In this document: positions 1 to 9,081 of the stretch, piece after piece
Numbering within the stretch: the stretch's first letter is position 1
Layout of the letters: each line of letters opens with the position of its first letter
Assembly: GCF_010729105.1 (NCBI RefSeq)
Contig: NZ_AP022573.1
Span: 2,976,001-3,040,000 of the forward strand
DNA length: 64,000 nucleotides
Reading direction: 5' to 3'
Origin: Mycobacterium saskatchewanense
GTDB lineage: Bacteria; Actinomycetota; Actinomycetes; Mycobacteriales; Mycobacteriaceae
Made by a program: the position numbers and the translations under genes
Notes under the pieces: generated by a model
Told to the model about the DNA's origin: nothing
Database searches by the model: none
What the model saw: the letters and a program-made list of their open reading frames with translations, nothing else

Positions 1-1
1 C

Positions 2-601
2 GCCGCCGCCGAAACAGTCCCGGGTGCAGTCGGTTTCGCGGCGCACGCGACTGACGCGGATGCCGCCGGGCAGTGCATTGACTTCACTTTGGAACGCTTT
101 GGCCGCCTCGACATCCTGGTCAATAACGCCGCCACCAATGCCGCCTACGGCCCGCTCGTCGATCAGCACTATGACGGCTTTCGCAAGACGATCGACCTCA
201 ATCTGTGGGCCCCGATCCTGTGGTCGTCGCTGGCTGCTCGCGCATGGATGAGTGCGCACGGCGGGACCATAGTCAACACTGCGTCGCTGGGCGGGCTGAC
301 CACCGAACCGAATTTGGGGATTTACAACGTGAGCAAGGCCGCGCTGATCCACTTCACCAAGCAATGCGCGGTGGAACTCGCCCCCTCGGTGCGGGTGAAC
401 GCGGTCGCGCCCGGTGTAGTCCGCACTAAACTCTCCGAGGTGCTGTGGCGCGACCGCGAGCACGCCGTTGCCGATTCGCTGCCCTTGGGGCGTATCGGTG
501 AACCCGAGGACATCGGTCAGGCGATCGCGTTCCTGGCTTCCGACGCCGCCGCGTGGATCACAGGTCAAGTCCTGGTGATCGACGGTGGTGCGATCCTATG
601 A
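2..601 (+). CDS. SDR family oxidoreductase, 5' end cut by the window edge
   Basis: The reading frame is open from the first bases, so the gene starts outside the window and only about the last 199 residues are present. The remaining part has the SDR hallmarks: an NNAA motif after the second Rossmann beta strand, a catalytic serine region (NTASLGG), Y-N-V-S-K as the YxxxK active site, and the usual C-terminal TGQVLVIDGG. The N-terminal TGxxxGxG cofactor motif is not visible. Its stop codon overlaps the start of the phosphotransferase gene (ATGA at 598-601), so the two were probably translated together. SDR plus APH-like phosphotransferase pairs are common in mycobacterial lipid-degradation clusters. 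The substrate cannot be read from the sequence. Confidence 0.9.
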   Translation, partial: AAAETVPGAVGFAAHATDADAAGQCIDFTLERFGRLDILVNNAATNAAYGPLVDQHYDGFRKTIDLNLWAPILWSSLAARAWMSAHGGTIVNTASLGGLTTEPNLGIYNVSKAALIHFTKQCAVELAPSVRVNAVAPGVVRTKLSEVLWRDREHAVADSLPLGRIGEPEDIGQAIAFLASDAAAWITGQVLVIDGGAIL

Positions 602-1655
602 GCACCACCGAGGCGAGGCCCTCCGCCACCGTGCCCGGGGTCGAGCCAGCCAAGCTGAGCCGCTGGTTGTCGACCCGTGTGCCGGACTTCAGTCCACCCC
701 TGAATGTCGGACGCCTTGGCGCCGGGCAGTCCAACCTCACCTACGCACTTTCCGATGCCGAAGGTCACCGGTGGGTCCTTCGCCGCCCGCCCGCGGGTCC
801 GGTGCCGCACTCGGCGCACGATGTGGTGCGGGAGGCTCGGATTCTGGCCGCCCTGGCGAACACCGACGTACCAGTACCGCGAATCTTCGGAGTCGCGCAG
901 GCCAGCGAAGTCGGTGACAGTCCGCTGGTGCTCATGGAATTCGTGGATGGACTGGTCATCAGTGACGCCGAGGCATCGCGCGCATTGGCGGTCCACGCCC
1001 GCCACCGGGTGGGTACCACCCTCGTCGAGACGCTCGGCCGGATCCACGCTGTGCATCTCGGCGCGGCCGGCCTAGCCGACCTGGCGAGCCACTCACCGTA
1101 TGCGCAGCGTCAACTCGAGCGATGGGCGGGTCAGTGGGAGCAAGCGAAAACCCGTGACTTGCCCGAGCTGGGCGCGCTGACCGATCGGCTGAGCGTAGCC
1201 ACCCCGCCGGCGCGCGAATTATCACTGGTCCACGGCGATCTCCATCTCCGCAACATCGTGGTCGGCGCCGCTGATGGGGAGGTCCTGGCGGCATGGACTG
1301 GGAGTTGTCGACGCTGGGCGACCCGATCGCCGATCTGGGCACCGCTCTGGCGTATTGGCCGGAGCAGGATGAACCGGTCTTGCCCGAGTTCCGCGCCCTG
1401 CTGTTGCCCGGCTATCCGCGCCGCGCCGAATTGATCGAGTACTACTGCGTGACGACCGGCCGCGACGTGACAGATGCCGAGTTGGGGTTCTGGCATGCCT
1501 TGGCGCTGTGGAAGATCGCCATCATCGCCGAGGGAATTGTGCTCCGCGCGCGCCAGGATCCGCGTAACCGCGCCGCGTCGGGCGTACCGACCCTCCAGAG
1601 TGTCGAGGAGCTTGTCGTTTTCGCGCACGAGATCGCCGCCCGGGCAGGTATCTAA
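598..1655 (+). pseudogene. APH-like phosphotransferase, frameshifted
   Basis: The product begins MSTTEARPS and resembles the aminoglycoside-phosphotransferase/ACAD10-like kinase family used in actinobacterial acyl-CoA clusters. A glycine-rich N-lobe (GAGQSNLTY) and the catalytic loop HGDLHLRN near 1231-1254 are in the first frame. The metal-binding DWE segment (MDWELSTLGDP) and the rest of the C-lobe are in another frame from 1293. One base appears lost near 1288-1293, between GEVLA and the DWE motif. Read through, the protein would have the family's normal length of about 350 residues. Either the gene is recently inactivated or the assembly has a one-base error. The start overlaps the upstream SDR stop. 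Confidence 0.8.
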
Positions 1656-1732
1656 CGCCCTCGTCGACCGCCTTCAGGGATTGCGTCGCTGACTTGTACC
1701 CACCCGACCTTCTGCGTACATCGTCGCGCCTC

Positions 1733-1749
1733 GCGCTCGCGGCGAGCGC
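1733..1749. terminator. GC hairpin between convergent genes
   Basis: GCGCTCGC at 1733-1740 and GCGAGCGC at 1742-1749 are exact reverse complements, which gives a compact GC stem with a minimal loop. There is no T-tract. It lies between the convergent ends of the phosphotransferase and the FadD-type gene, so it could stop transcription from both sides. The call rests on position and structure only. Confidence 0.4.
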
Positions 1750-1756
1750 CGCGCAC

Positions 1757-3286
1757 TCAGCGACGCTCACCTTCGGTGCGAGCGTCGAGTCCCTCACTCT
1801 GCGGCGCATGGACCTCGCGCCGTAATATCTTTCCGGTCGGGCCGGTGGGAAGACTGTCCACTATCCAGATCCGGCGAGGGTATTTGTAAGCGGCGACACG
1901 GCTTTTGACGAAATCCCGTAGTTCCTCCGTGTCAGCGCACGCATTGCGCTTGAGCACGACCGCGGCGCCGACCTCCTCGCCGAGCGAGGCGTGCGGCATG
2001 CCGATCACCACCGCGCCGGCCACGGCGTGGTGCTCGTGCAGCACCTCCTCGACTTCGCGTGGATAGACGTTATACCCACCGCGGATGATGAGATCCTTTT
2101 TGCGATCGACGATGTAGTAGAACCCATCGGCATCGACGCGACCGATGTCGCCGGTGTGAAACCAGCCGTCCTTGATCGCCGCTGCCGTCGCGTCGGGCAG
2201 ATTCCAGTAACCCTTCATTATGTTGTGGCCCCGGACTTGGATCTCACCGAGAGCGCCGACAGGCCGCTCATTGTCGGCGTCATCGGCAATCCGCATCTGC
2301 ACGCCCTCGATGGGCGTGCCGATGGATCCGACCTTGCGCGTCGCCTCGGGATGGTTGAAGCAGACCGCCGGCGACGTCTCCGACAGGCCGTAACCCTCCA
2401 ACACCGTACAGCCGAAGCGTTCCTCGAAGGCGCGTAGCACCTCCGCCGGCATCGCCGCGCCACCGGAGACGCACAGCCGCAGTGAACTGACTTCAACGTC
2501 CGGGTCAACCGGCGACGACAGCATGGCCACGTACATCGTCGGAACACCCTGAAACACCGTGATCCGCTCGGCGGCAATAATTCTCAGGGCGTCCTGGGGG
2601 TCAAACCGCGGGAGCATAGCCAATGTAGCCCCCGTGGACATGGCGGTGAGTAAGCCGCAGGTCATGCCGAAAACGTGGAAAAGCGGCAGACATCCCATCA
2701 CGACGTCGTGCGGTTCGAGATTGAGCAGCGTACGAGCGACGACCGCCTGATTGCGAAACAGGTTGTCGTGGGTCAGTTGTGCGCCTTTGGGGACACCCGT
2801 GGTACCAGACGTGTGCAAGATGACCGCGGTATCGTCCCCGGCGCGGGCCAGCGGCCCTGGTACCGGAGCTACGCCGTCGGAGTACCGCGCCAGCGACTCC
2901 GGATCGATCGACAACGCTCGCACGGTCGCCGCAGCTGCGCCGGCAGTCGCCACCGCGGCACAGTCGGGCGCGTAAAGCAGGATTTTCGCGTCCGTGTTGG
3001 ACAAGAAGAATTTTACTTCGCGGGCGCTGTGGAGCGGATTCATCGGCACGACGACGGCGCCCAGATACAGCACTGCGTAAAACACCACTACAAACTCTGG
3101 CCGATTGGACACCATTACCCCAACTCGGTCACCCGGCTGTATCCCTTGGTTGCCAAGGGATCCGGCGAACCGAGACGCCCGGTCCGCCAACTGGGCGTAC
3201 GTGGTTGTCACGCCAGCGCAGCGCAGCGCGGCGGCGTCCGGGTACATCGCAGCGGACTCGCTCAGGTGGAAACCCAGGTTAGGCAT
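1757..3286 (-). CDS. FadD-type long-chain acyl-CoA synthetase
   Basis: A 509-residue ANL-superfamily ligase, predicted to activate a carboxylic acid with ATP and then CoA. Visible motifs are the P-loop TSGTTGVPKG (residues 159-168), the GYGLSET motif (298-304), the hinge region DRKKDLIIRGGYNVYP and the C-terminal catalytic lysine in PTGK (K486). The length is typical of bacterial FadD proteins. The start is 7 bases after the stop of the DJ-1/SRPBCC gene, so the two probably share a transcript with the flavin reductase gene upstream. The exact FadD number and substrate cannot be assigned. An aromatic or fatty acid is possible. Confidence 0.9.
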   Translation of the reverse strand: MPNLGFHLSESAAMYPDAAALRCAGVTTTYAQLADRASRFAGSLGNQGIQPGDRVGVMVSNRPEFVVVFYAVLYLGAVVVPMNPLHSAREVKFFLSNTDAKILLYAPDCAAVATAGAAAATVRALSIDPESLARYSDGVAPVPGPLARAGDDTAVILHTSGTTGVPKGAQLTHDNLFRNQAVVARTLLNLEPHDVVMGCLPLFHVFGMTCGLLTAMSTGATLAMLPRFDPQDALRIIAAERITVFQGVPTMYVAMLSSPVDPDVEVSSLRLCVSGGAAMPAEVLRAFEERFGCTVLEGYGLSETSPAVCFNHPEATRKVGSIGTPIEGVQMRIADDADNERPVGALGEIQVRGHNIMKGYWNLPDATAAAIKDGWFHTGDIGRVDADGFYYIVDRKKDLIIRGGYNVYPREVEEVLHEHHAVAGAVVIGMPHASLGEEVGAAVVLKRNACADTEELRDFVKSRVAAYKYPRRIWIVDSLPTGPTGKILRREVHAPQSEGLDARTEGERR

Positions 3287-3293
3287 CCGCTGG

Positions 3294-4463
3294 CTATTTG
3301 GACCGCACGGCCGGGCGCGCGTCGGCCCGCTGAACCTGGCGAGCCAACCGATCCAGCGTCTGCTCCATTCCCGCGCGCAGATGCTGTGCCCGGTCGTGAA
3401 CGCCCACCATGCGCTGGATAACTAGCACCGGTGCGGCCTGCGGCTGTACCTTATTTGCCGTCAGTGTGACTTCAGTGGCCCCGTTGATCGCCGTCAAGTC
3501 GTAGCGCCACGACGTTTTCGATGGCCAGGCGACATCGAACGCAAAGGTACGTCCGGGAATATCCGCGACGACCTTGCACACGGTGCTCCACCGATACAGT
3601 GGCCCAATATGGTTGTAACCCTTGAACTTCTTTCCCGGAGTAATCCACTTGGCGGCATGGGTTTCCGGGCTACGTTGTCCGATGGTCGTGACATCGCTCA
3701 GTTGGTCGTAGACGGTCAGCGGATCAGCCGAGACCAACTTGCTCACCGAGACATGCAGGGCCGACGAACCGAAGTCGGTCACCAGTTTGCGAGCTAACAG
3801 TGCCGAGGATGCCGGATTCTGACCCGTGTACAGGTTGCGGTCGACCTGCAGGAAAGGCCGCAGCGGTAGCCGACCCTTGCGGAAGTTCGCACCGGCCTCG
3901 ATCAAACGGTCCTGCAGGAGCCAAGGGGCCTTGCGCGCGAACCGGTTCAGCTTTTCCTCGGCATTGGACAATGCGGTCATTCGGTAGCCGGCGAAGGGCC
4001 ACGATCCGTCTTGGCGTTGCGCCGCCAACATAGCCGCGGGTGCGTGGCACAGCAATGCCAGTGGGCGACGGGAGTCCAGCACGGCGGTCAGGAGCCGACC
4101 GGAATCCTCGTCCACCGCCAGGTCTTCCATTGGACCGTGGCCGCCGGGGTAGAAGACGATATCGAATTCGGCGGGATCGATATCTGCCAGCACCTTCGGG
4201 TGCGATATCACCGAATTATGTTGGCGCAGATATTCCGCGATCGCCTTCGTCTTGCTGGGCAGTCCACCGAGCAAGCCCAGACTGAGCCGGTCCACGGTCG
4301 GCGCCACCCCACGCGGCGTAGCGATCGTGATGTCCCAGCCGGCGGACGCGAAGATCTTGTGGGGTTCGACCAGCTCTTCGGCCCAATAGCCGGTCGGATG
4401 CCGACTTCCGTCGTTCAAAGTCCAATGGTCCGCGGCAGAGACGACGATGAGCACAGATGTCAT
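3294..4463 (-). CDS. DJ-1/PfpI-like domain fused to an SRPBCC domain
   Basis: The ATG at 4463 has a good ribosome site (GGAAAGG upstream), so I prefer it to an in-frame start 38 codons earlier. Residues 1 to about 235 form a class I glutamine-amidotransferase-like (DJ-1/PfpI, Hsp31-like) domain. It has the conserved glutamate in GYWAEE, the FYPGGHG loop and the nucleophile elbow cysteine C139 in LLCHAPAAM, followed by TGQNPASS. Residues of about 237-389 read as an SRPBCC/START-like ligand-binding domain, with the typical F-D-V-A-W-P and W-R-Y-D-L strands. DJ-1 family members act as glyoxalases, chaperones or hydrolases, and SRPBCC domains bind hydrophobic ligands. The combination suggests processing of a bound small molecule, but no function is established here. 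Confidence 0.8.
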   Translation of the reverse strand: MTSVLIVVSAADHWTLNDGSRHPTGYWAEELVEPHKIFASAGWDITIATPRGVAPTVDRLSLGLLGGLPSKTKAIAEYLRQHNSVISHPKVLADIDPAEFDIVFYPGGHGPMEDLAVDEDSGRLLTAVLDSRRPLALLCHAPAAMLAAQRQDGSWPFAGYRMTALSNAEEKLNRFARKAPWLLQDRLIEAGANFRKGRLPLRPFLQVDRNLYTGQNPASSALLARKLVTDFGSSALHVSVSKLVSADPLTVYDQLSDVTTIGQRSPETHAAKWITPGKKFKGYNHIGPLYRWSTVCKVVADIPGRTFAFDVAWPSKTSWRYDLTAINGATEVTLTANKVQPQAAPVLVIQRMVGVHDRAQHLRAGMEQTLDRLARQVQRADARPAVRSK

Positions 4464-4515
4464 TTCAATTTCCTTTCCACACAGGTCATTACAATTGTGT
4501 TGGTTGTGTTGTGGT

Positions 4516-5037
4516 TCACAGTGGGAGCAGGCTGGCGAAGGTGCCGTTGCAGTACAGCAGCGGGTCACCCGGCTCACCGAAGTGCGCCGCGGTGATCACA
4601 CCGACAAAAATCGAATGCGTCCCCACCTCGACGATGTCCTCGACGCGGCAATCGAAGCTGACCAGACTGTCCAACAGCGCGGGAACCTCGCCGTGCCGGG
4701 TCGTCCAACCACCCTGTTCGAACTTCGCACCACCGCGCACCCCGTGCATACCCGCGAAACGCTTCGCCAGGTCGTGATGATCAGCGCGCAGCACACTGAC
4801 CGAAAACCAGCCGATGCGTTTGACGGCAGCCTCCAACTGCAGCGCACGGTTCAAGCAGCACAACAGGCTGGCAGGCTCGGCGGTCAACGACGTCACTGCA
4901 GTCGCGGTCACCCCCAACGGACCATCCGGACCGGCACCAGAGACGATGCTGACCGCACCGGCCAGCCGACGCATCGCCAACCGGAACTCTTCGGTACTGA
5001 TCGCGGATTGCTCGACTAATGTCGCCGCTGTGTGCAT
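4516..5037 (-). CDS. Flavin reductase family protein
   Basis: A 173-residue FMN-binding split-barrel protein of the HpaC/Rv3567c-like flavin reductase type. Such proteins usually supply reduced flavin to a two-component monooxygenase. Family features are FRLAMRRLAGAVSIV at the N-terminus and the flavin-binding stretch GVTATAVTSLTAEP followed by LLCCLN. The start at 5037 is chosen because AGGTGA lies a few bases upstream. An in-frame ATG further upstream (5067) lacks this. The gene is followed after 52 bases by the DJ-1/SRPBCC fusion and then a FadD-type ligase, probably one operon. No partner oxygenase lies next to it. Confidence 0.88.
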   Translation of the reverse strand: MHTAATLVEQSAISTEEFRLAMRRLAGAVSIVSGAGPDGPLGVTATAVTSLTAEPASLLCCLNRALQLEAAVKRIGWFSVSVLRADHHDLAKRFAGMHGVRGGAKFEQGGWTTRHGEVPALLDSLVSFDCRVEDIVEVGTHSIFVGVITAAHFGEPGDPLLYCNGTFASLLPL

Positions 5038-5214
5038 TGGTTCACCTCGCACTATTGGGGTCATCGCAGAAAGCTTGTGGTGTAACACATCTGGTCCGAC
5101 CAGCCTGTTGCCCGCGAATCCGCACGTCAATTAGCACGACGACGAAATCCCCCCATGGGGGGAGAAAACCAACACGAACACCCCACCCCGCCCCAACACC
5201 ACAGGCCTACGGGC

Positions 5215-5724
5215 TCAGCAGCGTCTCCGTCTAGTTAGTGCTTGCGCCGCCACGTTGTTGGGCACGCCACCGCCGACCTCTGGCCTGGCGGTGTCTACTG
5301 AACCTAGTGCTTGCGCTGCGGCGTCGGTGGCTGCGCCACCGTTGGCTTCCGGCACCGCGCCCTCTCCTACGCCCAGCTCCGCGCTGCCTTCCGCACCTAG
5401 TGCATCCGCGCGCGGCGCTGCCTGCGCGTCGGCAGCCTTCAACACCGCGCGCACCTCACCGACTTTGACTCCCGCCAGTTCAGCGATCGCACTGAGGCTT
5501 TCACCGCGGCCTTGAATCCGGGCCACCGCTGTCGCAACAGCCTGGCGGTGTTCGTGACGGCGCCGCTCCCCCTCTGCGCGTATCTCGTGGATACGGTTGC
5601 GCTCCCACTCGTCGACGGCGACCAGCCGCCCAAGCTCGACGAGAAACGACGCAGCGTCATCGACATTTTGACACTCACGCTCCCAGACGTGCCTCGTTGG
5701 CCTTATGCTGCGCCTCCCGGACAC
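5215..5724 (-). CDS. Hypothetical protein with HTH-like segment
   Basis: A 169-residue protein, mostly helical by composition. The first half is charged (DEWERNRIHEIRAEGERRR), which fits a coiled coil. Residues of about 72-97 (GESLSAIAELAGVKVGEVRAVL) look like a helix-turn-helix of the kind found in small mycobacterial DNA-binding proteins. The C-terminal third is alanine- and glycine-rich with two similar AAQAL blocks and ends in R-R-R-R-C. The repeated blocks are also visible as DNA repeats at 5230-5410. No enzymatic motif is present. It could be a small regulator or nucleoid-type protein, but the assignment is open. Confidence 0.6.
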   Translation of the reverse strand: MSGRRSIRPTRHVWERECQNVDDAASFLVELGRLVAVDEWERNRIHEIRAEGERRRHEHRQAVATAVARIQGRGESLSAIAELAGVKVGEVRAVLKAADAQAAPRADALGAEGSAELGVGEGAVPEANGGAATDAAAQALGSVDTARPEVGGGVPNNVAAQALTRRRRC

Positions 5725-5995
5725 GCTTGCGCGCCGCCGATTTCGAATTGATGTTCACCACGTAGGAACCATAGAACGCACCCACCGTCGCGATCTACCA
5801 TCCTGACCAACATCATCTGTGTCCCCCATTTGTCCGCACCCACTTCCGCGAAATCGTCTGCTCACCAATGCAACACATCCGCACCACTCACCACAACCAC
5901 CTGTCCGATTTGGGAAAAGGTCGGGTGCCCTCGTCACGGGTTACGACACAACTTATGCCAACGAGACCCATACCGCAGCAGCCTGAAACGGGCCG

Positions 5996-6747
5996 CTACA
6001 CTGCCTCAGCCGCCGCGTCGACCGTCCTGGCGAGTTCAAGGTGGTCAAACCCTTCCGACGCACCTGCGTAGATCGGCGGCCAATGCGCCAGCGCAGCGAC
6101 TCCCGGCGGCCAAGGATGCTGAGCACGCGCTTGGAAAACGGCGATACACGCGCTGCTCGTCGACAAGAGATCGGCATCGGGCAGCAGTCCTTCAAGAAGC
6201 TGCAAATCCACCAGGTCGTGAGCGCGGTCATTGACCTTCGGTTCTTCCAGCACGGCGGTCACCGCGTGCAGCTTCTGCGCGACCTGCCAGGGAATGGTCA
6301 TACACGGCACAGCGACGGTCGTAGGAACGCCGACGAGGCCGAGTGCATCGGACGTGAGGGGGTCCGAACTGGTCGGCATTGCTGACTTCGACGGAGGCGA
6401 CCTCGACCGGAACAGATGCGAAAGCCCGGCCACGGTAGCTCAGCTTGGCGGTGAATCGGCGCGGCTTGACGGGCATGCCCGGAACATCGATCTCTTCGGG
6501 GATAGTGAAGATCGCAGTGACCCCCCCCACCCCGTCTCCCCCGCGTCAGCGAGCTGTTCATGGATCGATTCGATATCGCGGCGTGCGACCTGTCGAAGTC
6601 TTTGGAGGTCCGCGAATCGGCAATTCCCCGGCGCAGTTCCAGCGACGATCCGCCTTTGACCAACAGCAGCGGCGTACCGCTGTCGTCAGTGAGCATGGCC
6701 GCGAACTGTGCAACTACGATCATCGCGACGTGCCGTTTCAGTCGACC
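5996..6747 (-). pseudogene. Relic of AbiEii/MenT-type nucleotidyltransferase toxin
   Basis: Three frames must be joined to read the family. The first has LLLVKGGSSLELRRGI and S-K-D-F-D, which is the GGxxL...DxD active site of type IV (AbiEii/MenT) nucleotidyltransferases. The second gives GVTAIFTIPEEIDVPG. The third gives the C-terminal IPWQVAQKLHAVT and DRAHDLVDLQLLEGLL. Shifts lie near 6575-6590, at a run of eight C at about 6521-6528, and near 6365-6380. A stop precedes the readable part at about 6748, and no normal N-terminus is found. MenT toxins block translation by modifying tRNA. This copy cannot make an intact protein as sequenced. Confidence 0.75.
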
Positions 6748-6833
6748 GAATGCAACGCCCTGTCGTTCTGCTACCTAGGTGAGCCGATCTCGTAGTGAGC
6801 GCAGGTTCGTCGGCGGCGACGAATAAGGCTTGG

Positions 6834-7288
6834 TCACCCCGATGCTCGGTTCGGCCGAGCGCGTAATCCGATGGTGGGCTCATCGAGCGCAGCGCGTAGC
6901 TCAGCTGCTGGCCTGCGACGGAGCGTGCCCTCGGCTTCGGCTCGCTCAATTGCGGCCCGAAGCTGATAAGGATCAGTGCCCGTCTTCAGGCAGTCTCTGA
7001 TAGTGCGCACAACCGTCGTGACGGGTATTCCGTCGACCGACATGACATCGGTTGCCTTGAGGTCGCGGCGGTGCACTCGGTACGGCTCGCCCCGGCCGCG
7101 CGTGGATGGTCGTGGCGCGGGACGGTGAGATGGATGCGCGAAGGGTTGACGTCAGCGAGACTGTGAAGCGCCAAAGCCGACTCATGCGAGACAACACCAC
7201 GGCCCAAAGTCCACGAGACGGCGGCGGCAAGATCGTCGTGCTCACTGCTGCGCACTGTCACGGATGCGTATTCGCAGGTGGCGGGCAT
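6834..7288 (-). pseudogene. Relic of AbiEi/MenA-type antitoxin
   Basis: Two frames together read as the type IV AbiEi antitoxin family. The first (from 7288) holds LGRGVVSHESALALHSL and VNPSRIHLTVPR. The second (from about 7076) holds VHRRDLKATDVMSVDGIPVT and then TVVRTIRDCLKTG with the helical C-terminal part. The shift is near 7080-7100. The N-terminal winged-helix part expected in this family is missing upstream of 7288. It is followed, in the same direction, by the broken AbiEii-type toxin. That is the normal antitoxin-toxin order, so the pair was probably once a functional module. Confidence 0.72.
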
Positions 7289-7406
7289 GCACGAACAAGT
7301 CCGAACCCAGCCGAATGGGCTTTACTCGCCTTGTAAGCGAGCGGTCGTTAGTGCAATCCTGACAGGGGGCTCGACCAAAGGTATGACCTCCTGCCAGCGT
7401 CATGGG

Positions 7407-8483
7407 TCACTCCGGTGGTGATGAAGGAAGCTCCCGGCCGACTTCTCGTACGAGATCGATCGCTCGCCCTAAGGTCGTGAGCCGGTCTTCGAGAGTGTCG
7501 CCCGCAGGATAGAGCCGCACAGTGTCCACACCCGCGTCCCGCCAGACCCGCAGACGATCGCGCACCCTGGATTCGGTGCCAATCAAGGTGGTGGCCAACA
7601 CCATGTCGTCGCGAATTATGGTCGCCGCGCCGTCGCGGTCCCCGCTCTGCCAACGCGCACGCACTTCGGCGGCGACCTCGGCCCAGCCTTGCCGGCTGTA
7701 GGCCTGGTTGTAATAGTTTGTCGATCCCGAGCCCATTCCGCCCAAACTGAACGCGAGTTCCTTTTTGCGGCTTGCGATCATGGCCTGCAATGACTCCTCG
7801 TCGCGGGCGAAAGCCACCTCAGCCCCTTGGCAAACGTCAAGCTGAGCACGAGAGCGATGAGCTCGAGCCAGTCCCTCGTCCAAATGCGCGAAATATGCCG
7901 AAGAAGCGCCTTCCGGAACGAAACTGGTGCCCAGCCACCCGTCGGCAACCTCACCAGTCAGGCGCAGCATAGCCGGTGAGAGCGCCGCCAAGTAAATCGG
8001 AATCTTGAATTCAGCGCGGGTAGACAGTCGCATGGGGACCGCTTCACTCCCCGGCAAAGGAATCTGGAATTCCTTGCCGCTGTAGGAAATCTTCCCGCCC
8101 CCGAATGCCTGGCGCACAACGTCGATTGTTTCGCTCATCCGGACCAGTGGACGTCGAAACGGTACTCCGTGTAAGCCCTCGACGACTTGTGGGCCTGATG
8201 GGCCTAGCCCGAGCAAGAAGCGTCCCTGGGAGAGATTTGACAGGGTGATCGCTGCTTGGGCGATGGCCACGGGAGTACGGGTGCCGACCTGTATCACGCC
8301 CGATCCAAGCAGCATCCGCTCAGTGAGCGCCGCGTAGTAACCGAGCGCCGATGGCGCATCCGAACCCCAGGCCTCCGCCACCCAACAAATATCCAGACCA
8401 AGCTTTTCAGCCTCGACGATGAAATCGCGCTGAGCCGACCAGTTTCGAAAGCTCGATGCCTCGACGGTAGTGGCGGTGCGCAT
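7407..8483 (-). CDS. LLM-class F420-dependent oxidoreductase
   Basis: A 358-residue luciferase-like monooxygenase-fold protein of the mycobacterial F420-dependent group. Family features are WVAEAWGSDA near residue 34, GSGVIQVGTRTPVAIAQAA, GRFLLGLGPSGPQVVEGLHG and the C-terminal DGWLGTSF and AGVDTVRLYPAGD segments. These proteins usually move hydride between F420 and a lipid-like or xenobiotic substrate. The start codon overlaps the stop of the upstream SRPBCC gene (ATGA at 8481-8485 on the reverse strand), so the two are probably co-translated. It resembles the Rv3520c homologue at the right end of this window and may have a related chemistry. The substrate is unknown. Confidence 0.9.
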   Translation of the reverse strand: MRTATTVEASSFRNWSAQRDFIVEAEKLGLDICWVAEAWGSDAPSALGYYAALTERMLLGSGVIQVGTRTPVAIAQAAITLSNLSQGRFLLGLGPSGPQVVEGLHGVPFRRPLVRMSETIDVVRQAFGGGKISYSGKEFQIPLPGSEAVPMRLSTRAEFKIPIYLAALSPAMLRLTGEVADGWLGTSFVPEGASSAYFAHLDEGLARAHRSRAQLDVCQGAEVAFARDEESLQAMIASRKKELAFSLGGMGSGSTNYYNQAYSRQGWAEVAAEVRARWQSGDRDGAATIIRDDMVLATTLIGTESRVRDRLRVWRDAGVDTVRLYPAGDTLEDRLTTLGRAIDLVREVGRELPSSPPE

Positions 8484-9010
8484 CAGCTCTCCGCCAGGTC
8501 CTTGATGTGCTGCAGGGTGGCCGACATGTTGCGCTCGAACTCACGCATCCTGACGAATACGATCTTCTGTTCCTTCTCTGGCATCTCGTCGATGGCGAAA
8601 GACAGTCCTGATCGCGCCGGCCCCATCTGCATCCACTCCGAAAGTTCCGTACCACCGTCTCGGGACTCAAGGCGGAACCGCCACACCGCCGAGGGGTTTC
8701 GAGGGTCTTCGACCGCCCATGCAAGAACGTGCGGGGGTTCATACTCGATGATCTGAGACGTCGTCGACCACTGTCCGAACGCTGCGTGAGCGCTGGTTCC
8801 TTTGAACTTCACGCCAATTCCTGGTCCCGCTGCACCGTCAAGCCATTCTATGGCCTGCAATTCGTCGCTCATTGTGGGCATCAGTTCAATGTCGGACACG
8901 ATCTCCCACACCCGCTGCACGGGTGCGTCGATCTGAGTGCTCACTTCCACTGTCGGCACATCCGTGTACCGCGCTCCAGTCCACTCCACCCGGCTGAACC
9001 CGCCTCTCAC
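8483..9010 (-). CDS. SRPBCC family protein
   Basis: Up to 175 residues. The core reads VEVSTQIDAPVQRVWEIVSDIELMP, which is the start of a polyketide-cyclase/START-like SRPBCC domain, and continues to a C-terminal helix (MREFERNMSATLQHIKDL). Such domains bind hydrophobic ligands. The start is uncertain: GTG at 9010 gives the longest form, but GTG at 8959 would begin directly before the domain. It lies immediately upstream of, and overlaps, the F420-oxidoreductase gene. It may bring substrate to that enzyme or act in the same pathway, which is inference from context. Confidence 0.8.
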   Translation of the reverse strand: MRGGFSRVEWTGARYTDVPTVEVSTQIDAPVQRVWEIVSDIELMPTMSDELQAIEWLDGAAGPGIGVKFKGTSAHAAFGQWSTTSQIIEYEPPHVLAWAVEDPRNPSAVWRFRLESRDGGTELSEWMQMGPARSGLSFAIDEMPEKEQKIVFVRMREFERNMSATLQHIKDLAES

Positions 9011-9081
9011 CTGCTAAGTTGCACCTTTAAACTCACGATAGCACCCGCGCACTCGCTTGACCCACCAAATGCCCGTCTGGT

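Noticed and set aside
5755..5937. Small minus strand frame near the toxin relic
   Set aside because: No ribosome site, no family similarity and an unusual amino acid mix. Probably non-coding.
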